Assembly: GCF_022496765.1 (NCBI RefSeq)
Contig: NZ_VANV01000015.1
Span: 1-64,000 of the forward strand
DNA from: Acidaminobacter sp. JC074
GTDB taxonomy: Bacteria > Bacillota > Clostridia > Peptostreptococcales > Acidaminobacteraceae
Direction: 5' to 3'
Length of the DNA stretch: 64,000 nt
Positions 17,202 through 26,663 of the stretch are shown in pieces (within the stretch, counting starts at the first letter, position 1; every line of letters starts with the position of its first letter). The translations under genes were made by a program, and so were the position numbers. The notes beneath the pieces are model-generated. The model did no database searches, was not told the origin of the DNA, and saw only the letters and a program-made list of their open reading frames with translations.

Positions 17202-19514
17202 ATGGACTATAAATTACAAAACTTGGTTGATATTGAAAGATTACAACAATTACTGGACAATCTCTATGACGCCTCTGGCATCCCCTCAGGTATTATCGGG
17301 GCAGACGGTGAGGTCATAACAGCAACTGGCTGGCGAGATATATGTACCAAATTTCATAGGGTTAATGATATCACCAATAAAAGGTGTATCGAAAGTGATA
17401 CAAGCATCCAGATTGATATAAAGTCTGGGAAAAAATATGTGGTATCAGAATGTAAAAATGGTATGGTTGATATTGCATCACCTATCATCATCGATGACAA
17501 ACATATAGCCACTATATTTCAAGGCCAATTTTTCTTCGAAAAACCCAACCTTGATTTTTATAGAGCCCTAGCCAGTGAAGTAGGCTTCGATGAAACAAGC
17601 TACTTGTCAGCAATCGAGGTAACACCAATTATCACAGAAGAAGAAATTAAGCCTGTTGTTGAATTTTTAACAGATTTGGCATCCTTTATTGCGGATCTTG
17701 GTTATTCTAGGTTAAAAGTCGAAAAGCAGCATTTAGAACTACAAACTCAGCACGAGGAACTCGGTGCTGTTTACGAAGAGCTTGTTGCAACCGAAGAGGA
17801 ACTTAGAGGCAATTACAAGCTCATCAATGAAAGAAATGATTCACTTGAGACTTTAAACAACGATTTAAAGTTTGCCAATGCTGGTTATGAACTTATATCA
17901 GAGGGGTCTTATGATGCCACATGGGATGTAGACTTATTAAGCAAAGAGCCTTATTTTTCATCCAACATTGTTCATATTATAGAAAGAGACACTGTACCAG
18001 AAGTTTCTGACATCATGAAAAACATCATTCACCAAGAGGATCTTGATTCTGTTAAAAACAACTTTTTTTCTGCATTAGCGGATGCTCCTAATTACGATGA
18101 TCGATTTAGAATCCATACACCTTCTGGTGTTAAATGGCTTCATGTCAAAGGTAAAATACAGAGAAAAGATGGAAAAGCCATTAGAGTTGCTGGCTCAATT
18201 GGTGATATTACTGAAAAGCTAGAGAATGAAATGACCATCAAACAGATGGCTTATACCGATAATCTTACTGGTATCTCTAATCGTAATCAAATGTACTTGG
18301 ACTTACATGACCACTTAAAAAGAAAAAAAGAGCATCCCCAGGAATCACTTGCCATAGTTTTTCTTGATTTAGATAACTTTAAAAATATCAATGACATCTA
18401 TGGTCATTCAACAGGTGACGATATATTACAACAAGTTGCCAATCGTTTAAAGCAACACTGTTCTACAGATACTACAGTCTATCGATTTGGTGGTGATGAG
18501 TTCATATTTGTCTCATCCTATCCTAACGGCGCCATTATATCCCTTACAGAAGAGATATTAAGAGACTTTGAACTGCCATATATACACAATGACCAGTCCT
18601 TTTCTTTAACAGGCTCTATTGGTATCGCAACCTATCCCATAGATGGTATGACCGCAGATATCCTTATTAAGAATGCTGATACAGCCATGTACGAGGCTAA
18701 AAATCGTGGTAGAAATCAATATGCTAAGTTTGATATTGCCATGCATGAATCACTGGTAGAAAAGAAACACTTAGATGAATCTATGGAAGCTGCCCTTCAT
18801 GCCAAGGAGTTTGAACTTATGTATCAGCCTATAGTCGATACACAAACGAGTGAAATTGATGGTCTTGAGGCACTCATCAGGTGGAAAAGAGGTTACGAGT
18901 ACATCTCACCGGCTAAGTTTATTCCACAAGCAGAGGCCAATGGCTTTATCAGGCAAATCGATTACTTTGTTTTAGAAACAGCCATCAAACAACTGGTTGC
19001 ATGGCGAGAAAAAGGTTACGATTTTACGTACATCTCAGTCAATGTTTCTCCTAACTTCTTAATGGAAGAAAACTTAATGACAAAGCTTGAAGGACTGATT
19101 AGAAAATATCCATTTTCACCAAGTGACATTCAGATAGAAATCACTGAAAATATCATCATTGAGTCATTCGATTTGGCTTATTCAGTACTTTCCACTTTAA
19201 AAATGCTTGGTTTTACAATTGCCATGGATGACTTTGGAACAGGTTACTCATCACTTAACTACTTAAAGTCACTGCCAATCGATGTTCTTAAAATAGACAA
19301 GTACTTTGTAGATGGTTTAGAACACAAGGATCCAATCATAGAATTCATCATTGGTATGGGACAACGACTGAAACTTAAAGTGGTTGCAGAAGGTGTGGAA
19401 TCAGATAAGCAACTGGAACTCTTAAAGAAGTATAAGTGCGACAAGTATCAAGGCTATTTCCATTCTAAACCTATGCTGGCTTCACAAATAGAAAAAATGA
19501 TGGAAATTGAATAA
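17202..19514 (+). CDS. PocR-PAS-GGDEF-EAL cyclic-di-GMP enzyme (first copy)
   Basis: A 770-residue cytoplasmic protein without membrane segments. Residues about 1-165 are a PocR sensory domain (CTKFHRVNDITNKRCIESD, IFQGQFFFEKP). A coiled coil follows at about 172-225 (EELVATEEELRGNY), then PAS (about 230-345), GGDEF (about 350-510, YRFGGDEF intact, no RxxD I-site) and EAL (about 520-770, EALIRW, EITENI, DDFGTGYSS, KIDKYF, AEGVES, YQGYF all present). Both cyclase and phosphodiesterase sites look intact. The start has GAGAGG upstream. PocR domains bind small hydrocarbon derivatives or related ligands in known cases. Confidence 0.93.
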   Translation: MDYKLQNLVDIERLQQLLDNLYDASGIPSGIIGADGEVITATGWRDICTKFHRVNDITNKRCIESDTSIQIDIKSGKKYVVSECKNGMVDIASPIIIDDKHIATIFQGQFFFEKPNLDFYRALASEVGFDETSYLSAIEVTPIITEEEIKPVVEFLTDLASFIADLGYSRLKVEKQHLELQTQHEELGAVYEELVATEEELRGNYKLINERNDSLETLNNDLKFANAGYELISEGSYDATWDVDLLSKEPYFSSNIVHIIERDTVPEVSDIMKNIIHQEDLDSVKNNFFSALADAPNYDDRFRIHTPSGVKWLHVKGKIQRKDGKAIRVAGSIGDITEKLENEMTIKQMAYTDNLTGISNRNQMYLDLHDHLKRKKEHPQESLAIVFLDLDNFKNINDIYGHSTGDDILQQVANRLKQHCSTDTTVYRFGGDEFIFVSSYPNGAIISLTEEILRDFELPYIHNDQSFSLTGSIGIATYPIDGMTADILIKNADTAMYEAKNRGRNQYAKFDIAMHESLVEKKHLDESMEAALHAKEFELMYQPIVDTQTSEIDGLEALIRWKRGYEYISPAKFIPQAEANGFIRQIDYFVLETAIKQLVAWREKGYDFTYISVNVSPNFLMEENLMTKLEGLIRKYPFSPSDIQIEITENIIIESFDLAYSVLSTLKMLGFTIAMDDFGTGYSSLNYLKSLPIDVLKIDKYFVDGLEHKDPIIEFIIGMGQRLKLKVVAEGVESDKQLELLKKYKCDKYQGYFHSKPMLASQIEKMMEIE

Positions 19515-19610
19515 TTAACTTCACAAAATGAGCATTTTTGTCGATATATGATGAGGATGCTTTCTTTTTATTGTATAATTGAAAGAGAAAGATTAATGAC
19601 AGGAGTATAT

Positions 19611-21929
19611 ATGAAGTTATCTGATTTAATAGATATTCAGCGTTTACAAGTTATCTTAGATCACCTATTTGCATCCAATGGTGTACCCATTGCAATATTT
19701 AATCCAGATGGATCTAAAGTGGTCTCAACACCTTGGCGTGATGTTTGTTCTAAATTTCATCGGGTCAACGGGATCACTTGTCAAAGGTGTATCGAGAGTG
19801 ATCGAGAACTTAATAGAATCATAAAAGAAACAGGCAAGTATGCTATTTCTAAGTGTAGAAATGGTTTAATTGACATTGGTGCTCCTATCATTATTGATGG
19901 CGAGCAAATAGCAGTTATCTTCCAAGGTCAATTCTTTTTTGAAAAGCCTGATCTTGAATACTTTAAAAAACAAGCCTATTTGGCCAACTTTGATGAGAAA
20001 GCTTATATAAAGGCCATTAAAGAAACGGCTGTAGTTTCTAAAGAAGAAATGAAAGAGATGATCAGTTTTCTGGTTCAATTAAGTGGTTTTATTGCTGATA
20101 TGGGCCTAGCCAACTTAAAGATGCGTGAGTCTAATGTTGAGTTACATGAACAAAACCAAGAACTTTCAGCTGTATATGAAGAGCTTGTTGCCACAGAAGA
20201 TGAGTTAAGAAACCATTACGATATGTTAGTTGAACGAAATCAGGAGCTAAAAGAGGCAACAGAAAAATACCGCCTAGTCGCTCAGGGTGCCAGTTCAGTC
20301 ATTTGGGATCTTAATATAGAAACCATGATGCTTGATACGTCTAAAAGTTTTGAGAACATAACCAATATAGAATACATAAAAGAACAACCGATGAAAAGTC
20401 TTATTGATTTGATTCATCCAGAAGATATCGATAAGGCCATTTACATATTTGAGGACGCCCTTGAGCATGATGAAATTTATGAAGATCAATTTAGGATTGT
20501 TGATGGCAACAACAACCTCAAATGGATACATGCTAAAGGTAAGATCTTAAGAGAAAACAATCAGGCAATTCGCATTGGTGGTTCTCTAGATGATGTGACT
20601 GAACACATCAACCATCAAAATTACATCAAACATATGGCCTACATAGATGGCCTTACAGGTATTAATAACAGAAATCAAATGCTCAATGATTTAGAAGATG
20701 CCTTTGATTATTTAAAGTCTCATCACGACAGCAAGTTATCGGTTATCTTGTTAAACGTTGATAACTACAAAGACATCAACGATCTTTACGGCCACCATTT
20801 AGGTGATAAGTTATTAACTTCTATCGCCAGCAGACTTAACAAGATATCTGATGAAAGATTAAAGCTGTACCGTTATGGTGGTGACGAGTTTATCTTTATT
20901 ATGAAGGAAGACCATCCTGAGGTTATTCAAAAGACATCTGAAAGAATACTGCGTTTATTTAATGATCCCTTTGAACTTTTAGGGAAAAACTATAACTTAA
21001 CCGCGAGTGTTGGTATCTCAATCTTCCCTGAAGGTGGGACAGATCCAGATAGATTATTACTCAACGGGGTTACCGCTCTAAAAGACGCTAAAAGTAAAGG
21101 TAAGAATCATATAACCAAGTTTACATCTAGCATGCAGGAGAAGTTGACCAAACTAAGACAGTTTGACCACGCCCTTAACCTGGCACTAAAGAACAATGAA
21201 TTCTTCTTGGTTTATCAACCAAAGGTTGATGTAGCTTCTAATAAGGTAAAGGCAGTAGAAGCCCTTATCAGATGGCGTTCGCCTAAAGAAGGTATTATTC
21301 CTCCAAATGATTTTATACCTATCGCTGAGGAAAGAGGCCTGATTGCCAAGATAGATTTATGGGTACTTGAGGAAAGTATCAGACAAGTCATTGAATGGAC
21401 CTTAAACGGTTATCAGTTTGACTATATCTCTGTTAACATGTCACCAGAATTTTTAATGGACCAGGAGCTTTTAAAACACGTTAGAACTTTGATTGCCAAG
21501 TACACCTTTAATCCAAATAAGATTCAGATTGAGATAACAGAAAATGTCTTTATCAACTCCTTTGATGCTGCTGTTACAGTACTGATGCAGCTAAAAGAAC
21601 TTGGATTTTCAATAGCACTTGATGACTTTGGTAAAGGCTATTCATCACTCAGCTATCTGAAACAATTGCCGATAGATGTACTTAAGATCGATAAGCTTTT
21701 TATCGATGGCATGGTTGAAGATGACCAACCTATCATCGAATTTATCGTGGGTATGGGCCATCGATTAAAAATGAAAATTGTGGCTGAAGGTGTAGAAACT
21801 GACGATCAACTCGATCTTCTAAAGATTTACGACTGCGACCTTTACCAAGGTTATTTATACTCTACCCCTCTATCTCCGATAGAATTAAAGCTACACTTAG
21901 ATAAAAACTATAAAGAAACTTTAGCTTAA
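19611..21929 (+). CDS. PocR-PAS-GGDEF-EAL cyclic-di-GMP enzyme (second copy)
   Basis: A 772-residue paralogue of the preceding gene with the same domain order. PocR (CSKFHRVNGITCQRCIESD), coiled coil (EELVATEDELRNHY), PAS, GGDEF (YRYGGDEF, no I-site) and EAL (EALIRW, EITENV, DDFGKGYSS instead of FGTG, KIDKLF, AEGVET, YQGYL) are all recognisable. I start it at 19611, where AGGAG lies 6 bases upstream and the paralogue alignment begins; the frame is open 21 codons further up. A TATAAT at 19574-19579 may give it its own promoter. Tandem duplication followed by divergence is the simplest origin. Confidence 0.93.
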   Translation: MKLSDLIDIQRLQVILDHLFASNGVPIAIFNPDGSKVVSTPWRDVCSKFHRVNGITCQRCIESDRELNRIIKETGKYAISKCRNGLIDIGAPIIIDGEQIAVIFQGQFFFEKPDLEYFKKQAYLANFDEKAYIKAIKETAVVSKEEMKEMISFLVQLSGFIADMGLANLKMRESNVELHEQNQELSAVYEELVATEDELRNHYDMLVERNQELKEATEKYRLVAQGASSVIWDLNIETMMLDTSKSFENITNIEYIKEQPMKSLIDLIHPEDIDKAIYIFEDALEHDEIYEDQFRIVDGNNNLKWIHAKGKILRENNQAIRIGGSLDDVTEHINHQNYIKHMAYIDGLTGINNRNQMLNDLEDAFDYLKSHHDSKLSVILLNVDNYKDINDLYGHHLGDKLLTSIASRLNKISDERLKLYRYGGDEFIFIMKEDHPEVIQKTSERILRLFNDPFELLGKNYNLTASVGISIFPEGGTDPDRLLLNGVTALKDAKSKGKNHITKFTSSMQEKLTKLRQFDHALNLALKNNEFFLVYQPKVDVASNKVKAVEALIRWRSPKEGIIPPNDFIPIAEERGLIAKIDLWVLEESIRQVIEWTLNGYQFDYISVNMSPEFLMDQELLKHVRTLIAKYTFNPNKIQIEITENVFINSFDAAVTVLMQLKELGFSIALDDFGKGYSSLSYLKQLPIDVLKIDKLFIDGMVEDDQPIIEFIVGMGHRLKMKIVAEGVETDDQLDLLKIYDCDLYQGYLYSTPLSPIELKLHLDKNYKETLA

Positions 21930-21955
21930 AATAACGCTTCATCTGAAGCGTTATT
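21930..21955. terminator. bidirectional terminator
   Basis: AATAACGCTTCA-TC-TGAAGCGTTATT is a perfect 12-base inverted repeat between the converging GGDEF-EAL and deoR-type genes, with T-rich sequence on the plus side. It includes the deoR-type stop codon. Confidence 0.8.
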
Positions 21956-22694
21956 TCTTTATTAAAAGTCTTCCCTTATGAACTTTAAAAGCAGGTTCTT
22001 CTAATACCAATGTCATCTTGTCATTCATTTGACTGATAAACATCTTACCTTCAGCGACTAACTTCGAAGCATCCATTAAGAAATATACAGCCCCTGACAT
22101 TTCAATAATCTCTCTTTTAAAAGCAGATTCATCAAAGTCTATATCATAAAAACCTTCTTGAGTAACCGAGTAACAAGACAAGATGGCCTTATCAATAGTA
22201 TGCAGACTCAGTGATTTTAAGGCTTCTATACCAACAACTGATCCTATAGGATCAAGTACAACACCCCCTAAAATATGAAGCTTGGCATCCAGCTTATTTT
22301 CAACCACCTCAATCCCTGTATACATAGAGTTTGTAATGATTGTCAGATCTTTTAAACCTTTTAACAAAGGCACCATCAACATGGTTGTAGTTGAACCATC
22401 TAAAAATAGAACATCCCCATCTTTCAGTTCATCTATGATCTCCTTGCCTAAATTGACCTTGCTCGTGGTCATCCTCTTCTTTCTTTCAGGAATACTGGTA
22501 TTTTCATAAGCCATATCATATACAACTGCACCACCATGGGTCCTGACAAGGAGTCTTTTAGTTTCTAAGTACTTGAGGTCTCTTCGAATGGTATCAACAG
22601 ACACATCTAGTAATTCAGCCATTTCACCAACTTTTATGGTCTGCTTCTTATCTAGTTGGTCCATGATTTTCTTATATCTTTCTTGAGTTAGCAT
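21951..22694 (-). CDS. DeoR-family transcriptional regulator
   Basis: A 247-residue repressor. The DeoR helix-turn-helix lies at residues 1-57 (LLDVSVDTIRRDLKYLETKRLL, then VRTHGGAV), and the DeoRC sugar-phosphate sensor domain carries LDGSTTTMLMVPLL (phosphate loop) and ITNS. AGAGG lies 5 bases before the ATG. Members sense phosphorylated sugars. It is divergent to a HAD phosphatase gene, a plausible target. A palindrome in its own leader may be its operator. Confidence 0.92.
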   Translation of the reverse strand: MLTQERYKKIMDQLDKKQTIKVGEMAELLDVSVDTIRRDLKYLETKRLLVRTHGGAVVYDMAYENTSIPERKKRMTTSKVNLGKEIIDELKDGDVLFLDGSTTTMLMVPLLKGLKDLTIITNSMYTGIEVVENKLDAKLHILGGVVLDPIGSVVGIEALKSLSLHTIDKAILSCYSVTQEGFYDIDFDESAFKREIIEMSGAVYFLMDASKLVAEGKMFISQMNDKMTLVLEEPAFKVHKGRLLIKK

Positions 22695-22705
22695 AATACC
22701 TCTTT

Positions 22706-22732
22706 ATGTCTAAAGCATATCAGCTTAGACAT
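22706..22732 (-). promoter_or_regulatory. palindrome in the deoR-type leader
   Basis: ATGTCTAA-N11-TTAGACAT is a perfect 8-base inverted repeat 12 bases upstream of the start codon, downstream of a TATAAT on the minus strand (about 22770). It could be an operator or an mRNA hairpin. Confidence 0.45.
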
Positions 22733-22853
22733 ACCTTTCATCATTTTTGCATGTTTATACTTTATTATACCGTTTTTTGCTTGAAATTTATAGATAATTC
22801 GTATAAACTGTAGAAAACGGCACAAAACTGCAAATGTATGCAAAGGAGTCCTT

Positions 22854-23468
22854 ATGATCAAAAACATCATCTTCGATATCGATGGCACACTTATCAACAC
22901 GACACACGTCAATATGAAAGGCCTTCAATCAGTTCTTGAAAAAGAAAAGATCTACAAAACCATAGAAGAACTTACCGATTATGATGGTTTGCCTTCTTCT
23001 GTGACGCTTAGTCAATTAAAAATCGATAATCTAACTGAAGTAGAGAAAAAGTGGCATGACTATGTTCAAGATCATAAAGATGAGTTCACCATCTATTATG
23101 CCATTCCAACTATTTTAAAGCTCTTGTCAAAAGACTACAAGCTCTCTTTGGTTACTTCACGTAATAAAAAAGAAGTGGCATACGATAAAAAACTTAATCA
23201 TATCATGGCCTACTTCGATGGCCTTATTTGCTATGATGATACAAAAGAACATAAACCGCACCCAGCTCCCCTTCTAAAAGCCATAAATCAATTTGATTAC
23301 AAGCCAGAAGAAACCATCTATATCGGCGACTCCATTTATGACTATCAGGCAGCTACAAGTGCTGGCATCAGATTCTTTAAGGCAGCTTGGGGGAATAAAG
23401 ATTTTGACCTTGTTGCACCTAACATCCACTTAAAAACACCAATAGACTTGTTAATGTATTTAAACTAG
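22854..23468 (+). CDS. HAD-superfamily phosphatase (phosphoglycolate-phosphatase-like)
   Basis: A 204-residue HAD hydrolase, subfamily IA: motif I DIDGTLINT (8-16), motif II SLVTSRNKK, the conserved lysine in KPHPAP and motif IV IGDSIYDYQAA. The small helical cap lies between motifs I and II. AAAGGAG precedes the ATG. The closest named families are phosphoglycolate phosphatases and PpaX-type pyrophosphatases; the substrate cannot be read. It is divergent from the DeoR-type regulator. Confidence 0.88.
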   Translation: MIKNIIFDIDGTLINTTHVNMKGLQSVLEKEKIYKTIEELTDYDGLPSSVTLSQLKIDNLTEVEKKWHDYVQDHKDEFTIYYAIPTILKLLSKDYKLSLVTSRNKKEVAYDKKLNHIMAYFDGLICYDDTKEHKPHPAPLLKAINQFDYKPEETIYIGDSIYDYQAATSAGIRFFKAAWGNKDFDLVAPNIHLKTPIDLLMYLN

Positions 23469-23489
23469 CAGATTTTTTCTGCTTTTTTT
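23467..23489 (+). terminator. terminator of the HAD phosphatase gene
   Basis: AGCAG-N7-CTGCT followed by TTTTTT, starting at the stop codon. Confidence 0.8.
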
Positions 23490-23490
23490 G

Positions 23491-23519
23491 TTGACAGATG
23501 TAAATTGACATGTTAATAT
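23491..23519 (+). promoter_or_regulatory. promoter of the arsR operon
   Basis: TTGACA (23491-23496), 17 bases, TAATAT (23514-23519). The -10 box touches the palindromic operator that follows. Confidence 0.7.
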
Positions 23520-23547
23520 TCTCATATACTTATAAGTGCATATGAGA
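23520..23547 (+). promoter_or_regulatory. ArsR operator
   Basis: Nested palindromes: TCTCATAT (23520-23527) pairs with ATATGAGA (23540-23547), and the centre holds the perfect palindrome ACTTATAAGT (23528-23537). The site spans the transcription start region, where an ArsR repressor would block initiation. Confidence 0.65.
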
Positions 23548-23558
23548 AAGGATATCCT

Positions 23559-23915
23559 ATGAACAACCTAATCAATATATTTAAACTGTTATCTGATGAA
23601 ACCAGATTAAGAATCATTCTTTTGTTAAAAGACAACGAGTTATGTGTATGCCAAATGACGGGTATTTTAAACATCTCTCAACCTAAAGCTTCAAAGGCCT
23701 TGTCTAAGTTAAGAGATCTGAATCTAGTGACAGATACCAGAAAAGATAAATTTGTGTATTATACACTCAATGAAGATAATCCATTCTTGATCCATATACT
23801 CGATTATCTTAAAAATAACATCAACTTATATACACAGCTTGAAGAAGATAAAAATCGCGTTGAATTAAAAGATGAATTTCTATCAAACTGTGCTTCATCT
23901 ATCGTTAAATTATAG
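23559..23915 (+). CDS. arsR: ArsR-family metalloregulator
   Basis: A 118-residue winged-helix repressor with the ArsR fold. The ELCVCQMTG segment places C29 and C31 where arsenite-sensing ArsR proteins carry their metal-binding cysteines, and the recognition helix is NISQPKASKALSKLRDL. It heads an operon with arsP 8 bases downstream. It should dissociate from the adjacent palindrome on binding trivalent arsenicals. Confidence 0.9.
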   Translation: MNNLINIFKLLSDETRLRIILLLKDNELCVCQMTGILNISQPKASKALSKLRDLNLVTDTRKDKFVYYTLNEDNPFLIHILDYLKNNINLYTQLEEDKNRVELKDEFLSNCASSIVKL

Positions 23916-23923
23916 GAGGCTTT

Positions 23924-24928
23924 ATGTTCATTTTTAAATGGCTAAATGCTCATCTTCTAAAAATGGAATGGCTATCAGACCTTGTTGCAAAACTGGTTAC
24001 AGACGTTTTTAAATTAGACTTAACATCACGTCTTGGTGGTAGTATACATTTCTTTATATATGATGTGATTAAGATTTTCATCTTATTATCAGTGCTCATA
24101 TTTACAATTTCATATATCCAGTCTTTCTTTCCACCAGAAAGAACAAGACGTATCTTAGGAAGATTCAATGGTATTACTGCTAATATCTTAGGTGCTTTAT
24201 TGGGAACAATCACACCATTTTGCTCTTGCTCTTCTATTCCACTTTTTATTGGATTTACAAGTGCAGGATTACCAATCGGTGTTACATTTTCATTCTTAAT
24301 ATCATCACCACTCGTAGACTTAGCCTCAGTACTCCTACTGGCTAGTATCTTCAACTGGAAGATAGCCTTCGCTTATGTAGTCGTTGGTCTGATCCTGGCA
24401 GTAATCGGTGGTTCAGTTATTTCTAAACTGAAACTTGAAAAGTACGTAGAGCCTTTTGTTTACCAAAATGCAATGACTGAAGAAGAACAGGATGCAATGA
24501 CCGTTGCAGATAGACTGAACTTCTCAAAAGAACAAGTTCTAGATATCGTTAAAAAGGTATGGCTTTATATCCTAATCGGTGTAGGTATTGGTGCAGCTAT
24601 CCATAACTGGATTCCACAAAATATCATCGAAGCAGTTTTGGGTCAGGATAAATGGTATTCGGTAGTTCTTGCAGTATTTGCAGGTGTACCAATGTATGCA
24701 GATATCTTTGGAACCTTACCGATTGCTGAAGCCCTTGTACTAAAAGGCGTTGGCTTAGGAACAGCTCTATCATTTATGATGGCGGTTACAGCTTTATCAC
24801 TTCCATCAATGATCTTATTAAAGAAAGTTGTAAAAACAAAGTTACTAGTCATCTTCGCAAGTTTAGTAACTGTCGGTATATTAATCATCGGTTATTTGTT
24901 TAATGCATTTAGCTATCTACTCATATAG
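23924..24928 (+). CDS. arsP: ArsP-type permease (organoarsenical efflux family)
   Basis: A 334-residue membrane protein with about eight helices. GTITPFCSCSSIPLFIG (C100, C102) is the signature of the ArsP/DUF318 permease family, with the second half-repeat at MYADIFGTLPIAEAL. ArsP proteins export trivalent organoarsenicals such as methylarsenite and roxarsone derivatives. AGGAGG precedes the start. The small thioredoxin-like gene follows after 9 bases, an association common in this family. Confidence 0.88.
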   Translation: MFIFKWLNAHLLKMEWLSDLVAKLVTDVFKLDLTSRLGGSIHFFIYDVIKIFILLSVLIFTISYIQSFFPPERTRRILGRFNGITANILGALLGTITPFCSCSSIPLFIGFTSAGLPIGVTFSFLISSPLVDLASVLLLASIFNWKIAFAYVVVGLILAVIGGSVISKLKLEKYVEPFVYQNAMTEEEQDAMTVADRLNFSKEQVLDIVKKVWLYILIGVGIGAAIHNWIPQNIIEAVLGQDKWYSVVLAVFAGVPMYADIFGTLPIAEALVLKGVGLGTALSFMMAVTALSLPSMILLKKVVKTKLLVIFASLVTVGILIIGYLFNAFSYLLI

Positions 24929-24937
24929 GAGGCAAAC

Positions 24938-25165
24938 ATGAATATCAAAGTATTAGGCACTGGTTGCAAGAAGTGCAAAACATTAGAAGAGAATGTAAGA
25001 ACAGCTTTATCATCTACTGGTAAAGAAGCTAACGTAGAGAAAGTAGAAGATGTACAACAAATCATCGCTTATGGTGTGATGTCTACACCAGCTTTAGTTA
25101 TTGACGGTAAAGTTGTTTCTAAGGGTAAAGTATTAAAGCCAAAGGATATAGAAAAACTCATCTAA
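24938..25165 (+). CDS. small thioredoxin-like redox-active disulfide protein
   Basis: A 75-residue thioredoxin-fold protein with the active-site motif GTGC10KKC13 and the cis-proline segment GVMSTPALVIDGKVV. It belongs to the 'redox-active disulfide protein 2' group often encoded with ArsP/DUF318 permeases. It may reduce the arsenical or the permease cysteines; that role is inferred from context. AGGAGG is upstream. Confidence 0.88.
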   Translation: MNIKVLGTGCKKCKTLEENVRTALSSTGKEANVEKVEDVQQIIAYGVMSTPALVIDGKVVSKGKVLKPKDIEKLI

Positions 25166-25188
25166 TCCTAATAAATAAACTAACTAAA

Positions 25189-25214
25189 GAAAACACTGCT
25201 GATGCAGTGTTTTC
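25189..25214. terminator. bidirectional terminator
   Basis: GAAAACACTGC-TGAT-GCAGTGTTTTC is a perfect 11-base stem with a 4-base loop between converging genes, with its T-rich arm in either direction. Confidence 0.85.
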
Positions 25215-26594
25215 TTACATATGACTTAAGTCTATTAAATGTATATCATCATTGGCTCTTTCAAGTAATTGATCAGTGAATCCTGATTTTGAAAAAATAT
25301 AGTACACTCTTTTATCCGTGGGTATAAGCCTGCTTCTTTCTATCAACTTATTCAATACAGATAAATCGACTTTTTCACTTTTGTACTTACATTCACAAAA
25401 AATCATACCGTCATCACCTAAACCTATTATATCAATTTCTTCCCGGGTCTTTTTTATTGGATCAGTTCCCCACCATTTTCCAAATTTCAAGATTAAAAAA
25501 GGTAAAGACATTTTAGTGTTCTCCCTAGACAAATACATCACACACACTTTTTCAAATACATACCCAAGATAAGTCGACCACTCCTGATAAACTCTAGTAT
25601 CATAGACATGTCTGCCAAGTTCTTGCTCAATTGCATCAGTATACTTTGAAACAAATCTATAATAAAATAAATAATATAAATCCGAAATCTGATAAATGGT
25701 TCTTCTAGAATTATTTTTTTCCGTTATCGGCACAAGCCTTTCAATTATATCTAATTCTGTTAGAGCTTTTAAGTAAATAGCTGTTTTAGAAGTTGACTCA
25801 CCAATTTTTGTTGCAATCTCATTTAACTTACTCGCACCTCTCGCAACTGCTTCAATTATACTTCTGTAAACAGCAGGATTATTAAACTCCTGTCTGAGTA
25901 ACATATTGACTTCAGAATACAAAAATGCTGATTTATCGAACATATTCTCAACAATATTTTCATCCACACTTAGGCTAGAATCAAACTGAATCAAATACTG
26001 CGGAATCCCTCCCAAGGCACCGTATACTTTTAGCAGATCATTGTATGAGTAATTACTAAAAAACTTACTTGTCTCAAAAAAATCTAATGGTTTAATCTTT
26101 AGTTGAGATGTTCTTCTACCATACAGAGGGCTTTTATTAGACAATACTTCATTTTCCATAAATGATACAGAGGAGCCACAAAGGATCAAGTATATATTCG
26201 TTTCTATCATTTTATGATCGATTATATTCTGCAAAATAGACAGTATACTCTTGTTTCCATTGGCTAGATAGGGAAACTTGTCAAGAACTAATACAACTTT
26301 TTTTTCTCCTACACTTTTAACCAAAAATTCAAATGCATCAATCCAACTATCGAAAGTTCCTAAAGTATCAGGAAGTCCTAAATACTTGTAAATAACTCTT
26401 GAAAATTTTGATAATGAAAGAAGATCGTTATGTTCTTCTGCTACATAAAAAATTGCTGATTTATCTCTAACAAACTCTGTCAAAAGTCTAGTTTTTCCAA
26501 CTCTCCTTCGTCCATATACAACTGTAAACTGAAAACCAGAACGCTTGTACATTTTATTCAAATGATTCAATTCATAATTTCTTCCGATAAACAT
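25215..26594 (-). CDS. AAA-type ATPase with C-terminal nuclease-like domain (DUF234 group)
   Basis: A 459-residue protein of the 'archaeal ATPase' family (PF01637-like) with a DUF234-like C-terminus. Walker A is GRRRVGKT (28-35). The Walker B segment reads VLVLDKFPYL, with Lys106 where Glu is normal (DEFPYL), which may impair hydrolysis. A winged-helix region lies at about 260-310. The C-terminus has E-x-D-x(n)-ECK (EEIDIIG, FCECKYKS), a restriction-endonuclease-like pattern. The gene stands alone, is A+T rich, and its upstream region holds a 34-base palindrome. The function of this family is unknown; defence or mobile-element roles are suspected. Confidence 0.75.
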   Translation of the reverse strand: MFIGRNYELNHLNKMYKRSGFQFTVVYGRRRVGKTRLLTEFVRDKSAIFYVAEEHNDLLSLSKFSRVIYKYLGLPDTLGTFDSWIDAFEFLVKSVGEKKVVLVLDKFPYLANGNKSILSILQNIIDHKMIETNIYLILCGSSVSFMENEVLSNKSPLYGRRTSQLKIKPLDFFETSKFFSNYSYNDLLKVYGALGGIPQYLIQFDSSLSVDENIVENMFDKSAFLYSEVNMLLRQEFNNPAVYRSIIEAVARGASKLNEIATKIGESTSKTAIYLKALTELDIIERLVPITEKNNSRRTIYQISDLYYLFYYRFVSKYTDAIEQELGRHVYDTRVYQEWSTYLGYVFEKVCVMYLSRENTKMSLPFLILKFGKWWGTDPIKKTREEIDIIGLGDDGMIFCECKYKSEKVDLSVLNKLIERSRLIPTDKRVYYIFSKSGFTDQLLERANDDIHLIDLSHM

Positions 26595-26613
26595 AAGAAC
26601 TCCTTTACTTAAT

Positions 26614-26647
26614 CGAAATTAACTTAATTCAAATTAAGTTAATTTCG
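26614..26647 (-). promoter_or_regulatory. 34-base perfect palindrome upstream of the ATPase gene
   Basis: Two 16-base arms (CGAAATTAACTTAATT and its complement) around a 2-base centre. A partial third copy (TTTAAGTTAATTTT) follows at 26648-26661. A weak promoter (TTGCAT, 17, TAAAAT) is just upstream on the minus strand, so this site covers the transcript start, as expected of an operator. Confidence 0.55.
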
Positions 26648-26663
26648 TTTAAGTTAATTTTAT

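Noticed and set aside
23950-24354. A 134-codon minus-strand frame inside arsP
   Set aside because: No binding site; the plus-strand product has clear ArsP motifs through the whole stretch.
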